Origin: Chaenocephalus aceratus
Taxonomy: Eukaryota; Chordata; Actinopteri; Perciformes; Channichthyidae
DNA length: 64,000 bases
Assembly (NCBI GenBank): GCA_023974075.1
Contig: CM043801.1
Location: 17,796,281 to 17,860,280, forward strand
Reading direction: 5' to 3'
The translations under genes were made by a program, and so were the position numbers. Of the stretch, positions 25,326 to 38,239 are shown one piece after another (position 1 is the stretch's first letter; each line of letters begins with the position of its first letter). A model generated the notes under the pieces. It did not search any database, was not told the DNA's origin, and saw nothing but the letters and a program-made list of their open reading frames with translations.

Positions 25326-25342
25326 TGCACTTCAGGGCCACC

Positions 25343-27475
25343 ATACAATATAGATGTTTTTATTTTAAAGTAAATTCAGATTGAACACAGTAAAAAAATG
25401 TAAATGATTGAGTCCGTCCAAAAAAAAAACAATTACTTATAGTGAAAACCACCCTTGAATGATGGGATGGTAGACTGAAAGCTTTAGGAATCCAAACTAC
25501 AACATATAATAAGTACCCTGTATAAAGATTGATGCAAAACAAGTGAAATTTGACCTTTTTAGAGAGATTTAGCAAAAAGAAACCCACTTCTGTGGTCATT
25601 TGGGTGGATTTGACCTATCTCTGGCCCCCCTTGTTCGATTTTGCTGATTGACATCTCTTTCTAACCGTCAGAGCCAATGGAATCGAGAGGAACTCCCACA
25701 TACTCCTTATTTGGTAATGTGTGTGTGTGAGACTGCCGCATAGCCAAGACCGGAAGCTGCGATAACTCTGGTGGCTACCATTAGCAGCTAACTTTTACTC
25801 TCCGATTTTTACATAAAAATGGAATTATGGATTATAAATTAAAACAATTATTACCCAGAAACATTATCAATTTATGGATTAACCTATTCAGCCGCGTTTT
25901 TTCTCGTTTTAATGCCATTGAACAAGTCTTTTGATCAGATCGACAGCTACGGTGAGAGGATCTCCCGTAAAAGCTACGTAAAGGTACGTGTTGTGATGTC
26001 TGAGTTTGCTTCCCCTGTCGCGAGTTCGGATCACTTAGTGATGATATACCTAAATAATCTGTGGAACCTCATCTTTAATCGGATATATTGTGCAGCTACG
26101 ATAAGTAATAAGGGTATCTTTTATCTTGAGTTCTGTGCCAAAGTGTGTTAGCATTTTTCGCTCAGGTGTCATTTAGATGCTTCTTATGAGACTTGTGTTT
26201 TGTTTTGGTAAAAATGGTTTGTATCGTCAGTTAGCTGAGATTATTCCTGTTAATCTGGTATAACACATTAATAGGTTCCTAAATATTAAGATTCCCTGAG
26301 ACACAGTGTCGTGAGGGGGTCCTTGGGGCTTAACGGTTTGCTGTCAAGGCAAGAACTGTATGATCAATTAAACTATACTTGACCTAAGAGAGGAAGAATA
26401 AACAGGGCATAACAATTATGTGTGGATGGATAAACAAACAGGCTTGTTTGTTCTTTTTTTGCCGTTAGGGGACAATTTGTTTTCCCATTGGTGTGTTCAA
26501 TACGTGTGTAGGTTGACTCAATAAGAGCCTGTTGCAGACAATTTTAAGATCAGTTTTTTTACACACATGGTTACTTTGTCTTTGTAAATGTTTACCCTTC
26601 TCTCCTCAACATAATACACAGTGAGATGTAGGCCCCTTGTAACTCTGGGCTGTTACAAGTTGTCCTCAAATTGTTGCAGTGATGTTAGATCCCATCCACC
26701 AAATTAAAAGCATGGAAGACACTTTAGCCGGGCCTGTAAAACCCTGGCTTAGTTTTATTGGCACGAAACGCATATTAAACATTCCTAAAGAAAGCCCACT
26801 AGAAAAACTCAAAACGTGTTTAGAAGTTCATTCACCTTTTATAAACATGTAGGTCCCCCCCGGGCGTTTAATGGTTGTGCATTTCAGATTTAGAGACACA
26901 TATCTTGACCAAAGTTTACTCTGACTCGCGAAAACGGTTTCATTAATCTCCGTGTCTGTTGAAAATCTAACTATTACAGAGTAAGAGGCTCAATCTGGAA
27001 AGTCAGCTTGCAGATATTCAACATGTCAGAGCTGTTATATTGCACAGCGTATATTGCAGGGTACGTAGAGTCACAGCTGAGGTAAATGGATGGACATGAG
27101 TTATTGCAGGATGGCTGGTAAGGAGAATGAATTAAACAAACTGGGGGTCCAGCGGAAAATGAATGTCGCAGGGAGCTCAAATATAGAACGAACCCTTTTC
27201 ACTTACTGTCTGAAGTGATTAAGCCTCTTTTTCCACTCCAGAGACACCACTTTACATTTTGTGAAAGAGTTTCATGAAAATGTTTTTCTCAGGCCAATTC
27301 TTGGGGTGAATAGTTGTCTTGGCTTATTGAACATAAACACAATCATTTTCACTTTATTCATGGACGACTCTCTCTCTTTTGCTTAAAGGGGACCTATCAT
27401 GAGTATTCTTTTTTTAGATGATTACAGCAGAGTTAACACATAAAGCAACTCAACTGTGGCCGTCATTGGCACATG
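25343..27475. other. Intronic region with one exon-like open segment
   Basis: Apart from the 25912-25983 candidate described separately, nothing coding is seen. AAAGGGGACCTATCATGAGT at about 27386 is the start of a widespread fish repeat that seems to continue after the hAT MITE at 27476-27956. Confidence 0.4.
25912..25983 (+). other. Unassigned exon-like segment, 24 codons with a GTACGT donor
   Basis: An ATG opens a polar peptide (begins MPLNKSFDQIDSYGERISRK) that ends exactly at AAG followed by GTACGT, in phase 0. I do not recognise the peptide. Its phase differs from the PDE4 first exons (phase 2), so it does not belong to them by direct splicing. It could be a first exon of a repeat-encoded gene or chance. 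Confidence 0.2.
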
Positions 27476-27956
27476 CAGTGGTGGAAGTACATTCACTCAA
27501 GTATTGTACTCAAAAATGTAGGTTCTTGTACTTGAGTATTTTTATTTCATGTTTTCTACCTTCACTCCATTACATTGTGTGAGCATATTTGGTACTTTCT
27601 ACTCCACTACATTTTATTTCTTAAAACATAATATAAATCAATAAAACATATAATATTATTGGTTAATCTACCTAGTTGTAGATAAACTAATTCAAATAAG
27701 TGCTACATTCAAGTGATAAACACATTAATGCATTAATAATTCCAATACAATAATTTTATATACATGGTGCTTAAATTGGCCATTCTGCATGACGAGTACT
27801 TTTAATTGTGGTGCTTAAAGTATGTTTTGTTGCTTATACTTTTATACTTTTACTTAAGTACAGTTTGAATGCAGGGTTTTTACTTGTAACTTAGTAGTTT
27901 AGCACTCTAGTATTGCTACTTTTACTTAAGTCAATAATTTGAGTTCTTCCATCCTG
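27476..27956. mobile_element. hAT-type MITE (CAGTGGTGGAAG termini)
   Basis: The left end CAGTGGTGGAAGTAC and the decayed right end GAGTTCTTCCATCCTG are inverted, and inner sequences show the TACTTGAGTA/TACTTAAGTA phrases of a very common fish hAT-derived MITE. The 8-bp flanks GGCACATG and GGCATGTG match at six of eight positions, consistent with an old hAT target duplication. Non-coding. Confidence 0.7.
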
Positions 27957-30544
27957 GGCATGTGTTAAAGTCCTAGTGGTGGAAACAGGGTTATTTTCAG
28001 GATGTTCATCCTTTCTCCGGATGAAAGTTGACATTGCATGTCCTGCTATTTTCCACTAGAGGCTGCTACGTTGTGAAATGAGAGCATGGAGCATCAAGAG
28101 AGTGTTTCTGTTGCTGTGATTGGTCAGAGAAGAGGAAAGAGGAGAGATACTCTCCTTTGGCTGGTGTGTGGGTGGGGAGGAAATGTAATATTTCAGGAGG
28201 TATAAAAAGATCCTGGTGTGAGAAATATTGTTGTTATTTCAGTTATGTTCAGCCCTTTCTCTCAGCGGGGACAGAATAACATGAAGCTGGCTTATAGCGT
28301 TCATATATCCGTGTAAAAACAAACATTTGACCCATTCCCTGTGGCATTTCAAAACACCCCTATTCATCCGACACTCAAAAAATGTAACATCCGGATATGC
28401 ATTCAAAGAACCACAAGAATATATATCATTAGTAACAACATATATATTTGTACTATTAGATGCTTTCAAATACCCCTTAAAATGTATTCAAATGAAGCTT
28501 TTTCTCTTAAGTAACTGCCTAACGTTTCTCAGTGGAACAGAGCTTTTTAGTCCCAGCTTCAGAATAGATCATTTAGCTTGATGGCTATCATGGACAGTAA
28601 GTAAACCTCCAATATGTAACTTCCTGTCTGCTTCCTCCCTCACATTATGAAAAATGTGATGTTTCCATCCTTTACTAATCCCCTTTTCTCTGCAGTAATT
28701 TCGCAGTTGCATATTTGCCGACACCAAATATTTGTTTAACAGTGAAGAGGATATTGTGCGAATCAGATGGATTATAGCGTGGCATGAGAGGAGAACTCAA
28801 TATCAAAAAGGAAAATTGAATCTCACACACACACTATTGAAGTATTGATTGACCGGTGCACTATTGCTGCTGGCATGGAGGCAGGCTGGTTACACGGAAA
28901 CAGAAACGGAAAACACTTGCATATGATAAAATAGTTTGAATACTTAAAAAAAACACTTCTATTTCCTCCATTAACCTCACCTCTTCACCTCCTACAATAA
29001 CCCCAGTCCTGTTCACACTGTTCCAGTTTCTCATGCAATGACTGGCATTCTTTAACTCTCCGTTCAAATTGCTCTCGCTCTCCCAACCGCCCAGCACCCC
29101 ACCCCTCCTCTCTGCCTCCACAATATATCTCTCTCTCTCTCACTCTCAGGGGAGATAGTGTTGTTGTTTGTTGTTTTAAGCCTGAGTTTGGTCCCACCAC
29201 TCTCAGGAGAGACGAGAAGAGAGAGCAGAAGTCTGTTATGGCCCGCTGACAGGGTCTACATGGGACGGCCCACTCCAGGGAGCATCTGATGGGATTATAA
29301 CACTCTTTCCAGCTCACTTTTTCCCCCTCCACTAAGAATAACTCTGCTCAGTCTCTTGCATCACAGAGGCAATCCGAAGTTCAAATGGACAACTTTGTGT
29401 CAAGTTTGTTGGACCTGATTTTTCGAAGAAAGAAAATACCTCATGGCCGCTTTTGAGGAATTTGTTTTGCTGCTAATTTGGGAGAAGCAAGAGAAGCGTT
29501 TATCTTGGCACGTCTGTGGTGAGCTGAAACAAGTGGAGGAAGGAGTCCCAGATGAGCAATGACAGCTGACACCATCCTCAATTTCACTTGATTTGATTCG
29601 GCCCCCTATCTTCAGTCACTGAGATGATATGATTACTGGGATCTAACAGCCAAGACTCTTTGCCTTTTAGGCTGTTCACACACTAACACACACATATACA
29701 CACACACACACAAGCTTTCTGAATCTTCCTTCTTCACTAATGCAAATGGACATATCCTGTACGCTGGGACCAAAAGCTGAACTGCAGTTTGATGCACTTT
29801 GATCCGTTGATTCTGCACTGAGCTGGAAGGGAATTACTTATAGCTAATAACATTTATTTTATAAATACACAGAATACTCAGCAGGCCTGACTAACTGTTC
29901 TGTCATTATTGCTCTTACCCTGTGCGGCTGATGATACTCCTGGGTTTGCAAATAGCTGTTTTTACCATTTAATGGACATTCTTATACAACATAAAGGAAA
30001 TTGGAAAGCTCTCCTTTTTGATTCATGCCGGCATGGGGGTTTTGGTCGCTCCTCAGAGGTTCACTTTCATCACTCGCATCCCAAAGCTGCCGTTCTGATG
30101 CCGCTCTGAATTCAACTTACTCTTTTTGAACTACCAATACAATGATGAACAAAGACTCTCGCTTTCCAAGAAAGACGCATAGCAACTTCTCCACCCGCAG
30201 ACACTCGTGCATTAGGTATGTATCCAGGTTGTGTGTTGAGCATTTTGAATGTGACTGCAGTCGCTGATGTGATGCAAATATTTGGTATACTGGAATGCTG
30301 ATTCCACTTGTTACTGTATCTTGCAAGCACCTGTTTTCTCTTTTAAAGTACTTGACATTTAGTCAGCTGATGGGGAATAGTTTGATGCTGCTGCTCTGTG
30401 TCTTTATTCTAACAGCGTGATTGCATTGGGTTAAGTGTTCGTTTTTATGTGTTTTATTCTGTTGTGTAGTCATGATGTTTCAGGCCTCAGTAGATTGATA
30501 TAAAAAGTTATTTAAAAACGTTTAAGACGGATTTTTGTTAACTC
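27957..30544. other. Intronic region, no supported gene
   Basis: Contains the rest of the repeat begun near 27386 (to about 28290) and otherwise unremarkable sequence. An ATG near 29385 opens a short frame that stops after 23 codons. The minus-strand frame at 28985-29332 has no family features. I annotate no exon. Confidence 0.4.
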
Positions 30545-30645
30545 TCTGACAATCTCAATCTTTATTTATTTATATAGCACATTTAAAACAACCTCAGTTG
30601 ACCAAAGTGCTGTACAGGGAACAAATACAATATAAAATAACACAA
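30545..30645 (-). repeat. LINE-derived 3' end fragment
   Basis: TTTATTTATTTATATAGCAC with CAAAGTGCTGTACAGG downstream is a common fish LINE/SINE 3' end in inverted orientation. It resembles the 3' end of the L2-type element at 49.9 kb (TTTATTTATATAGCCC). Confidence 0.5.
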
Positions 30646-33600
30646 AATTAAAGTAGTGTTTTGGTTTGCTTTAGTGACGGTTTATCTGGTGGTGAATTTG
30701 CACCTGCATCCTTTTTCAATCAAACCCAATCTATTGTTAAAAACAAAACATCTGCCACATTATCCAGTGTGTGCTGTTGGTGTTGCTGTGGTTGGCGGCG
30801 CAGGCCTCGGGGGGGCTTGGTGGATCGATGGCTCTGACCACTGATGGCCCTCCTTGGGGTCCATGGACCGGAGCCAAACCGAGGCATCCGTGTTAGACAC
30901 GGTATGCCTGTCATGTGGTCCAGGACTTGCATAACGAGGACTGAAGAATAACGACACTTGGTGGAAAATTGTTGATGAAAGCGACAGATGGAGCAGATTT
31001 CATCTCTGTTTTCTATCTTGTCCTCTAGGTAACAAAACAGAGAGGAATAATACAATAATAATGAACTCACTTCATGTACCATGGTCTGTCCTGGCTACAA
31101 ACTGATGAGACTGATTGACTTGATTGCAGTTGTAAAATGATACGACTGTGTTATAACCAGCACGACCTAAGGAAAAAGCATAACATCTACTACAGCTGTC
31201 ATGAGATCCCTGCAGGACTCGTCGTATGTAAGATTGCAAAGACTAAAAACAGATACTTGATAGATGAGTACAGAAATAGACACACATAAGATCACACAGC
31301 ATATGAATATACGCACACACACAGATCCGGGGGTCAACAAGACTCCATTTGGATAGGGAAAGGTAACTCAGAATTAGACATGGGTTATTAAATAAGCAGA
31401 ACAGATTCAATAAAGAATCTCCCTCCCTTTTTCATAGCACACAAAGAAAAAAGAAACATTTCAGAGCTGTGGTGGGATTTTTTTTTTGTTGCAATGTGTG
31501 GTACTTTTCTGAACTCTGGGCATAAGGCATGTGCTTCACAAATGTCATCTGAACTCCTCCAGCCGTGAGCCTGTTTGGATCATATGAGGAGATCAAAGCA
31601 AGATATTTTTAGACCACAAACAGGGAAAGAGAAGTGGCACAAGAGAACAGAAAAAAGCCTCTATTCTCTCTACCTGATTTGTACATCGAGTTTCTTTACT
31701 AAAAAAAGAACAATCACAACGTTGTCACGTTTGGAGATTTACATCAAAGCAAAGTTCAGATATAGTTATTCCACTGCCAGCAAACAACATCATATGGGGA
31801 TTAAGAAGATATAGATATGTGTGTTAAAGCAGTCGTAACATTTATTAGGGTTGTTATTATTAAGTTAATTAATTAATTTCTCTGCTTATGTAATAGAGAC
31901 AACGCAGCCTCTTGTAATCCAGATGTGTCCATCACAATAGAGAAAGCTCTTTCCTCACTGTACTAACAGTACCAAGGCGCCATTCATCCTCTGACACAAA
32001 CACACGCAAACGCAAACACACTCACACATACTCACACATACTCACAGTCCATATAACCTTCTCACCAATGCTTTTTATGGCTTCTCTGGTACATTTAAAC
32101 AACATAGGGTCACTGTATTAGATGGAAAAGCTCTTAGTCCTTATCTTTAGAAGAGACTTTGGTGAAGCATCCAATCAGCTTGTAACAGTTTGAAGATGGC
32201 CTTTATCTAAAGTAGAGAACCATGGGTAAGAGACGTGAGTGATGTGAGAGCGAGAGAGATACTTCACAACGGCTCACCAAGTGGGAAAAATAGATAATTT
32301 AGGCCAAAAGGGTTACAGGCGCAGACGAGAGGGCGGTAGAAGTGATAGAGAGGACATTGGTCCAGATAGTGCTGCTCTCAGTGCAGAGATAATGACAGGA
32401 AGCGAGGGGTAAAACAGGAAGACAAGGGTGAAAAGAGAATTTAAAAGATACTTCTGAGAGGTTTAAAGTGATTGTGAGGAAAAGAATAATGATGAAAACA
32501 AAGAAAAAAGTGTCAAGTGAGGCCATCCAAGTAAAGGGCAACAGTGTCAATGTCAGAGGTCCCAATATAGCTCCCATCCCCCCTCCTCAAACACACAACC
32601 AGATTAGTCAATAGAGCCTGTGTGACTGTGGCGGGCCGGCTGCTCTGTGCGTCACTGCTGTACTCCATATTTTCAGCATGACTGATTTCCCCAATCGCCT
32701 CCAGAGCCTCATCGATTTGTGTAACTGGCAGGAACAGCAGCAGCCGGGTACAAAAATCTGCCATGTAGAAAAAAAATTCTAACTTGTAATCTTTCTTTTA
32801 TCCGAAAGGATGACCGTTGTAAATACGATGTGATTAACATGTCTGATAACCCTAACAGATCCAATGTGCTGCTACTTTAATAAATATTCTCAGACATTAA
32901 ATGTTAAGACATTTCTTTGTTAAAAAATAATGTCAGGTAGACAGTACAGTTTGTAAATGGCATGACAAAATACGTACTGCATCAACTTGGCTTGCTTTTA
33001 TTTACTTTATAGTTGGTAAATAACTGCATTTCAGAAAAATAAATCACTTTTGTATCAAACACTGGTGCTGGGTGTTTGAACAGTAAGAGAGCAGTGTGAG
33101 GGTGAGTGTTTGTTGTGACCACTAGAGGGGGAAGTTGATTCAGTTATACTAACTAGACTACAGTATTAGAGCGCAACAACCTCCTGCGGACCAAGGGGTT
33201 GTGGATATAGGAATATAAACAATGTGGTGGTTTGATAGAGTATAAGTCTATGTTCAGGCTACTGGAAAGAGGCCATGCTGTGGAGAGTTAAGATGAGTTA
33301 AAGGGATTGTTTCAAAGCAATTGTATCCAATGTGAAAATATGCATTTAAATGTATAAACTGTCTGAATCAACAGTTATTATTTTTCTTACTTAGTTTGAA
33401 GGGCAGATAACTTCAGATTCACACTTTTATGCTGGGAACAATTCAATATTTTATATTGACATCCTTTTTCATCACAGTATAACTCTACTATTGCTCCTTC
33501 TGTGTAAATGACATGAATTGCAGATCCATTTATGCAGCTTTTCCTTATGTTCATGCTGTTTATCCTAATCCAAGTAGTATCTTTGAGAATAGAGAGTTGT

Positions 33601-34172
33601 TGTTTGAGGTTGATACTGTAAAACCCTTTTTGATAGATCTGATGATTCTTGAACTAAATGAACTTGACCTCAAAGTTTGTTTGTCACATTGAACCTGTAG
33701 TTTGTACCTCAGCCACTTGAGGCAAAAGAATACAGCAGAAGAGTTATGTGTAAGAAGAAATGTAATGCATAGAAAAAAAAACATTACACCAAACCCCAAA
33801 TACAAACTTTTCTGATTTACAGATGACATGTGCTTCTGAAAAGCATAATACACACCCTTTTAAATATGTTATATAATTAGTGAAACTAAGCTCACCACCA
33901 AAAGTAATTTCATATATGATATGTTTAAGTTAATTTTCAATAGTCCTCACAGAATGATTCCAGTTTGGTATTTAATGGACGTATCACAACAGCTGACGTT
34001 GTCCTCTCTCATACATTAGATACCTTTAGATCAGCTGGTTGTACTGCATGTCTATTTACGTCTACTATTACATAAACAGTAGCCATACAAAAAACATATG
34101 CACACATATCTACTGTAGCCTACACCCTGAGTATGTGTGTCTCATCTAGGTGGCATTTTTTCTCAGATGAAA
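30646..34172. other. Intronic region, no supported gene
   Basis: No recognisable coding exon. Open frames at 30656-31082 on both strands and 32299-32764 (minus) have low-complexity or unfamiliar peptides without splice context. Confidence 0.4.
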
Positions 34173-34260
34173 TAGATTAGATTAGATTCCTTTATTGTCA
34201 CTACACACTCAGAGTACAGCGAAATTACAAGCATTCCCGATGGTGCAATCACACATAACA
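34173..34260 (-). repeat. Retroelement 3' end fragment (TTCCTTTATTGTCACTACAC)
   Basis: ATTAGATTAGATTCCTTTATTGTCAC followed by a GTACAGCGAAATTACAA-like stretch is typical of the inverted 3' end of a fish non-LTR element. Family not assigned. Confidence 0.45.
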
Positions 34261-36849
34261 GACAGTATAAGTATCATTTTGAAAAAAGTGACGAGGCTGC
34301 ATTTCCCTGCCTTTTTATCACACATTTAACTTCACTGTGTCCATTTCAATGTAGGTGCATGCATTAGTGAGTTCCCCTGTGCATGTGTCCAAGCCTTTTT
34401 CGGCCGTGTGTGTTTGCATGTGTGCGTGCAAGTCTGTCATCCACCCCAAACCCTCCGTCATGCTAGCAGCAGATGGCAGCCTAATGAATCATGAGGCGAC
34501 ACACTGATATCCTTTACTACAGTACATGCTGTGACACGACGTTTGACATCACCAAGACTCTGATAAATATAGTCTGCTAGCAACTGCCACATGCTGACAC
34601 CTGGCGCTGCCGCTTTGTTTACGCAGCATATTAGATGACATGTGAACCGAAAGGAAATGTGTCTTAGTTTTTGGGATTTACCCCGGCCCTGTGTAATCCT
34701 CATTCATTTAAAACTGACCATAACAACTGCAGTGCTGTTTAAAAAGATGTAAGAGTCTGTTTTTATTTATTTTTTAAAGAAGCAGTCATTATTTTTAAAT
34801 GATTCTTCCTGGGGATCCTGTTACCTTATTATGAAGGTGAAGAAGAACCCACTTGGAGTCATTTTGAATTAAAGTGGATATCCCAGAGTCAAAATAGTAA
34901 ATGTTCCTATGAGGTGTAATGATGAAGCAACATAACATTTTTGAGTTTGATTTATTCAGACTTTGCCAAGCTTTTTCGGTAACTACCAAATCAAATATTC
35001 TTTGGTTCCTATTTATTATGCAACCACACAAACCTTTCTTGCTGACATAACTTTACATTTGAGTTAATGCAGTTGAATTTTGGGGCATTTCTATATACTG
35101 TGGGAGCTAGAAGAATCAGGTGAAACATGTGTAGGACTTGTAAGCATGGCGGCTGCTTTTGATTTGTTATCGTGAGACATCTGAAGCATTGAGAAATAAG
35201 AGGCTGTTTCTAAACTGCTCATTACTTTTGGTGTGTTAGTGAAACGTTATGCCTAGTAATCAAGTAATTCAAGATGTTTTACCGTATCAGTCGTCTGATT
35301 GTATTCATTCATTGCATTTTCTTTTCATACAGCCTTGTCCTTAACCGTTGCTGACTGTTTTTCCAAATAACCAGATTGGTTCCTATAATATTTCAGTGTC
35401 AGTAGCAGAACCCCTTCTACTTTCTCTATTTTGCATTTATATAGTTATGCCGGTGAGTGTTTCGGGTTGCAGTATTTTAGTAAGTATTATTATATATGCT
35501 ATGCACTTTAATGTTACACATGTTAAATGTCTTGTAATTTTAATAGCTCACAACAAATCTTCTATACAGTAGGTATGTAGCTAAAACACAATCCAACGTC
35601 ACTAAAGTTGTACCTTTGCAAACATGTTACACTACTTTTTTACATGTAGCTTGATTGATTTCTCAGAAACAATCAACTCACGACATTTAGCAGGTGAACA
35701 CAAAAAGACAATCAGGCACAGGAGGGAAAAAAACACAAGGAGAAAATAAACGTCAAAATAAAGTGTTGCTTCTTTGTCAGACAAAGAAGCAACACAGAGT
35801 GACTCACAGTGCATTTGCTTACAAAGGCAGGCGGGTGAATATTCAGTGTTTATTAACCCACATGAGCTAAGTTAACAATGACAGGCATCAACTTTGACAT
35901 ACAGCGCTCCTCATTGCCTTCAAAACAGCTCGTTATCCAGGAATGCTAACCATGCCTTCATGTAGCCAGCACATGATGTAATGAGGCCCCTTCGCAAATA
36001 ATGGATCATTAAACCCACCATGGAGTGGTCAGCCAGAACATATGATGCCTCGCTTTTTTATGAGCATAGAGATTAATTCGCCACTTCGCCTCGGCCTCGG
36101 TGTTCGCCGTTTTATAGTACGACTGTCTAAAGACGAGATGTGAAGATACTGAGCAAAACTAAACATTTAATGTCTGTCTTTCTTCAAACATCCTCTCTCT
36201 TTCACCACGGTGACGCAGATAAATAGAACTCTGAAATCCTCTGGTACACTGCCATCCAATGTGTGTGTGTGTGTTCCCTCTAGAAAATAAAGGATAAGAC
36301 TCTTGAACCACGTTGTTTAAGCATTTAATTATTCGACTCCACATGAAAACAATTTTCCTGTCATGAAAATGTGTCAAAAGAGCAAACTGCTGTTCATTTT
36401 ATCCCTCTCATCCGTTTTGCATTAGGACACTTTTCATTGCACTTGGGATGAATTCTTCAGTTTTACAAGTCCAAAATCCTTACTCCAAATCTCGAGGTAA
36501 ATAAAGGACCATGAAACTAAATAAAACGAGTAACTGCACTGTGGAAAAATATTTCTTAAAATAGTTTATTTCCCTGATAGTGATTCCTGCTCAATCTACC
36601 CTGTTGAAGGTATCAATTAATCACTGTTGTCATGTGACTGGATAGTAATCTGCATTTTACATGACTATTGTAGGTAAAGGATCATCCTATCATGTAATGT
36701 ATTCTGAACTCTCTGACCTGTAGAAAGGGGGCCTGGTTTGTGTTAAAGATACCTGAGCCTCTGCTGTATATTCTTTCATTTTCCTCTTCATTCTCACCTA
36801 TTGTTGCCTATTCTCTGCCAAACATTTCTGAATTCCATGTTGATGATGT
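34261..36849. other. Intronic region, no supported gene
   Basis: No recognised exon or full repeat in 2.6 kb. Small AT-rich frames only. Confidence 0.4.
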
Positions 36850-36857
36850 GATCCTAT

Positions 36858-37671
36858 TAGAGATGTCCCGATCCGATCACGTGATCGGGGATCGGAGCCG
36901 ATCACGTGATTTTCAAAAGATCGGGGATCGGGAGAAAAAAATCGGGGATCGGGATTTTTTTTTTTTTTTTTTTTATAATTTTTTTTTTATTATTTAATGT
37001 TACAAAACAAAAATGACCATGTTCACGTCTTAAAGTCATCCTGAGGACTTAGTTTTGGTTTCAAATTACACTACATCATGTATGTGTTGCTTTCTTTGGG
37101 CTTGTTTTCATAGACCTGGTTGCTTATTTCTCTGAAATCTGGCAACAGAGTGGGCGCAGTGTCTAATAGTAGCAGTAAGCTAACGAGAGGCTACGTTCAG
37201 CTGGTGACTCGGGAGTCGGGACGGAGAAAATGTCAGGAGTTTGGAAGTATTATAAAATTGAAAGCGAAGGCAGTGTAAAGCCAGATGCAATGTTTGCAAG
37301 GCAGAGGTTCCGCGTGGTGGAAAGAACAGAGCTACGTTCAACACGACCAATCTAATACGCTACCTGAGAAACAAACACAAACAACAACACGACGAGTACA
37401 CAGCGGCCACTCAGGTAACGGCACTGAAACAACCGACACTTTCAGAGACTTTTAAAAGGAAAGAGAAACTGCCCCAGAACAGTGAAAAGGCCAACACAAT
37501 AACTAGATAGCTGAATTCATCGCATTGGATGACCAGCCGTTATCTGTTACCTTTTTTTTCTCGTAATGCATTGCATAAAGATCGGATCGGTAAAAATCGG
37601 TATCGGCAGATTGTCAAAATCAAATGATCGGAATCGGATCGGGAGCAAAAAAGGTAATCGGGACATCCCTA
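36858..37671 (+). mobile_element. 814-bp hAT element with perfect 8-bp target duplication
   Basis: GATCCTAT is duplicated on both sides (36850-36857 and 37672-37679). The ends read TAGAGATGTCCCGAT and, in reverse complement, TAGGGATGTCCCGAT. Subterminal GATCGG/CCGATC motifs are repeated many times on both sides, including two copies of CCGATCACGTGAT. It contains a T-rich tract (36956-36974) and a broken BED finger but no catalytic region, so it is an internal-deletion derivative. Clear target duplication indicates a fairly recent insertion. Confidence 0.92.
37230..37510 (+). pseudogene. N-terminal BED finger of a hAT transposase, frameshifted
   Basis: ATG at 37230 begins MSGVWKYYKIESEGSVKP. 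One base is then missing. In the next frame the sequence continues with C-x2-C (RCNVCKAEVPRGGKNRAT), then NTTNLIRYLRNKH and KQQH, the Zn-binding histidines of a BED domain, and reads to TAG at 37508. This is the N-terminus of the hAT transposase of the parent family. The dimerisation and DDE-type RNase H-like parts are deleted. Confidence 0.85.
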
Positions 37672-37679
37672 GATCCTAT

Positions 37680-38026
37680 AGATTGATTCACCAATTGAAT
37701 CGGAATCATGTCATTGTGCAGATGGTAGCTTAAAGTGCTAGTCCATTTATGGAAGTGTTTTTTGTGTGTTTGAGCTAGCGGGCTAGCATTCAAGCACTCC
37801 TCTGGTCACATGCTGTGTTTGCCTAGCTTTATGTTGTTGCAGGGGATTTAATGCATTTTATTTCATATTTCAAGCTCCGAATAATGGGTTCTTCTTTCGG
37901 ATAGAGGCAGGCATCGATTTTCTATGTTCAAGCCCATTTTAGAGGCTGCAGCTAACAAGCTAATTTAGCTAACGTTAGCTCCATGAGCTAGTTTAAAACA
38001 TCATCTCTAGGTTGTTGTGTTGCCTG
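37680..38026. other. Intronic spacer
   Basis: Contains GCTAGC/GTTAGC-rich sequence near 37775-37985 (AGCTAATTTAGCTAACGTTA), typical of repeat-derived DNA in fish. No coding sequence. Confidence 0.35.
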
Positions 38027-38239
38027 CACTGAAAAACTGAAATGTTGACTTTAATCAAATGTTTTGTCTCAAAACAATTCACATAACTGTATAAGGTTAG
38101 TTAAAAGCAATAATATTAAGTTGAACCTAATATTTTTTATTTGAACTTGATATTAGTGCTTTAAACTAACCTAACACAGTTATATGAAATCTGTTGACAT
38201 AATACATTTAATTAAAGTTAACGTTTCAGTTTTTCAGTG
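38027..38239. mobile_element. 213-bp palindromic MITE (CACTGAAAAACTGAAA termini)
   Basis: The left end CACTGAAAAACTGAAATGTT and the right end AACGTTTCAGTTTTTCAGTG are inverted, and pairing continues through GACTTTAATCAAATG versus CATTTAATTAAAGTT and TAAGGTTAGTT versus AACTAACCTAAC. Almost the whole element folds back. Target duplication is not clear. Non-coding. Confidence 0.8.

Larger units (their letters stand above)
20159..25342. mobile_element. 5.2 kb foldback element with long inverted arms starting in 20-bp tandem repeats
   Basis: The left edge GGTGGCCCTGAAGTGCAAGA is repeated in exact reverse complement at the right edge (ending 25342). Both sides then show an array of the same 20-bp repeat, a segment with several CCAAT boxes, a segment with ACATCCTCACTCCCAGGTCG, a poly-G-interrupted segment, and finally GATGGCAGAAGACACTACAC. 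The arms extend to about 22105 on the left (1.95 kb) and 24063 on the right (1.28 kb). The length difference is explained by the longer left array and by blocks near 21210-21400 and 21440-21600 that the right arm lacks. The 2 kb loop encodes no recognisable transposase. No clear target duplication was found, so the superfamily is open; long tandem-bearing arms recall foldback and Mutator-like elements. Confidence 0.85.

Noticed and set aside
32299..32764. Overlapping minus-strand frames as a membrane protein
   Set aside because: Hydrophobic stretch without conserved features, in otherwise non-coding intron sequence.
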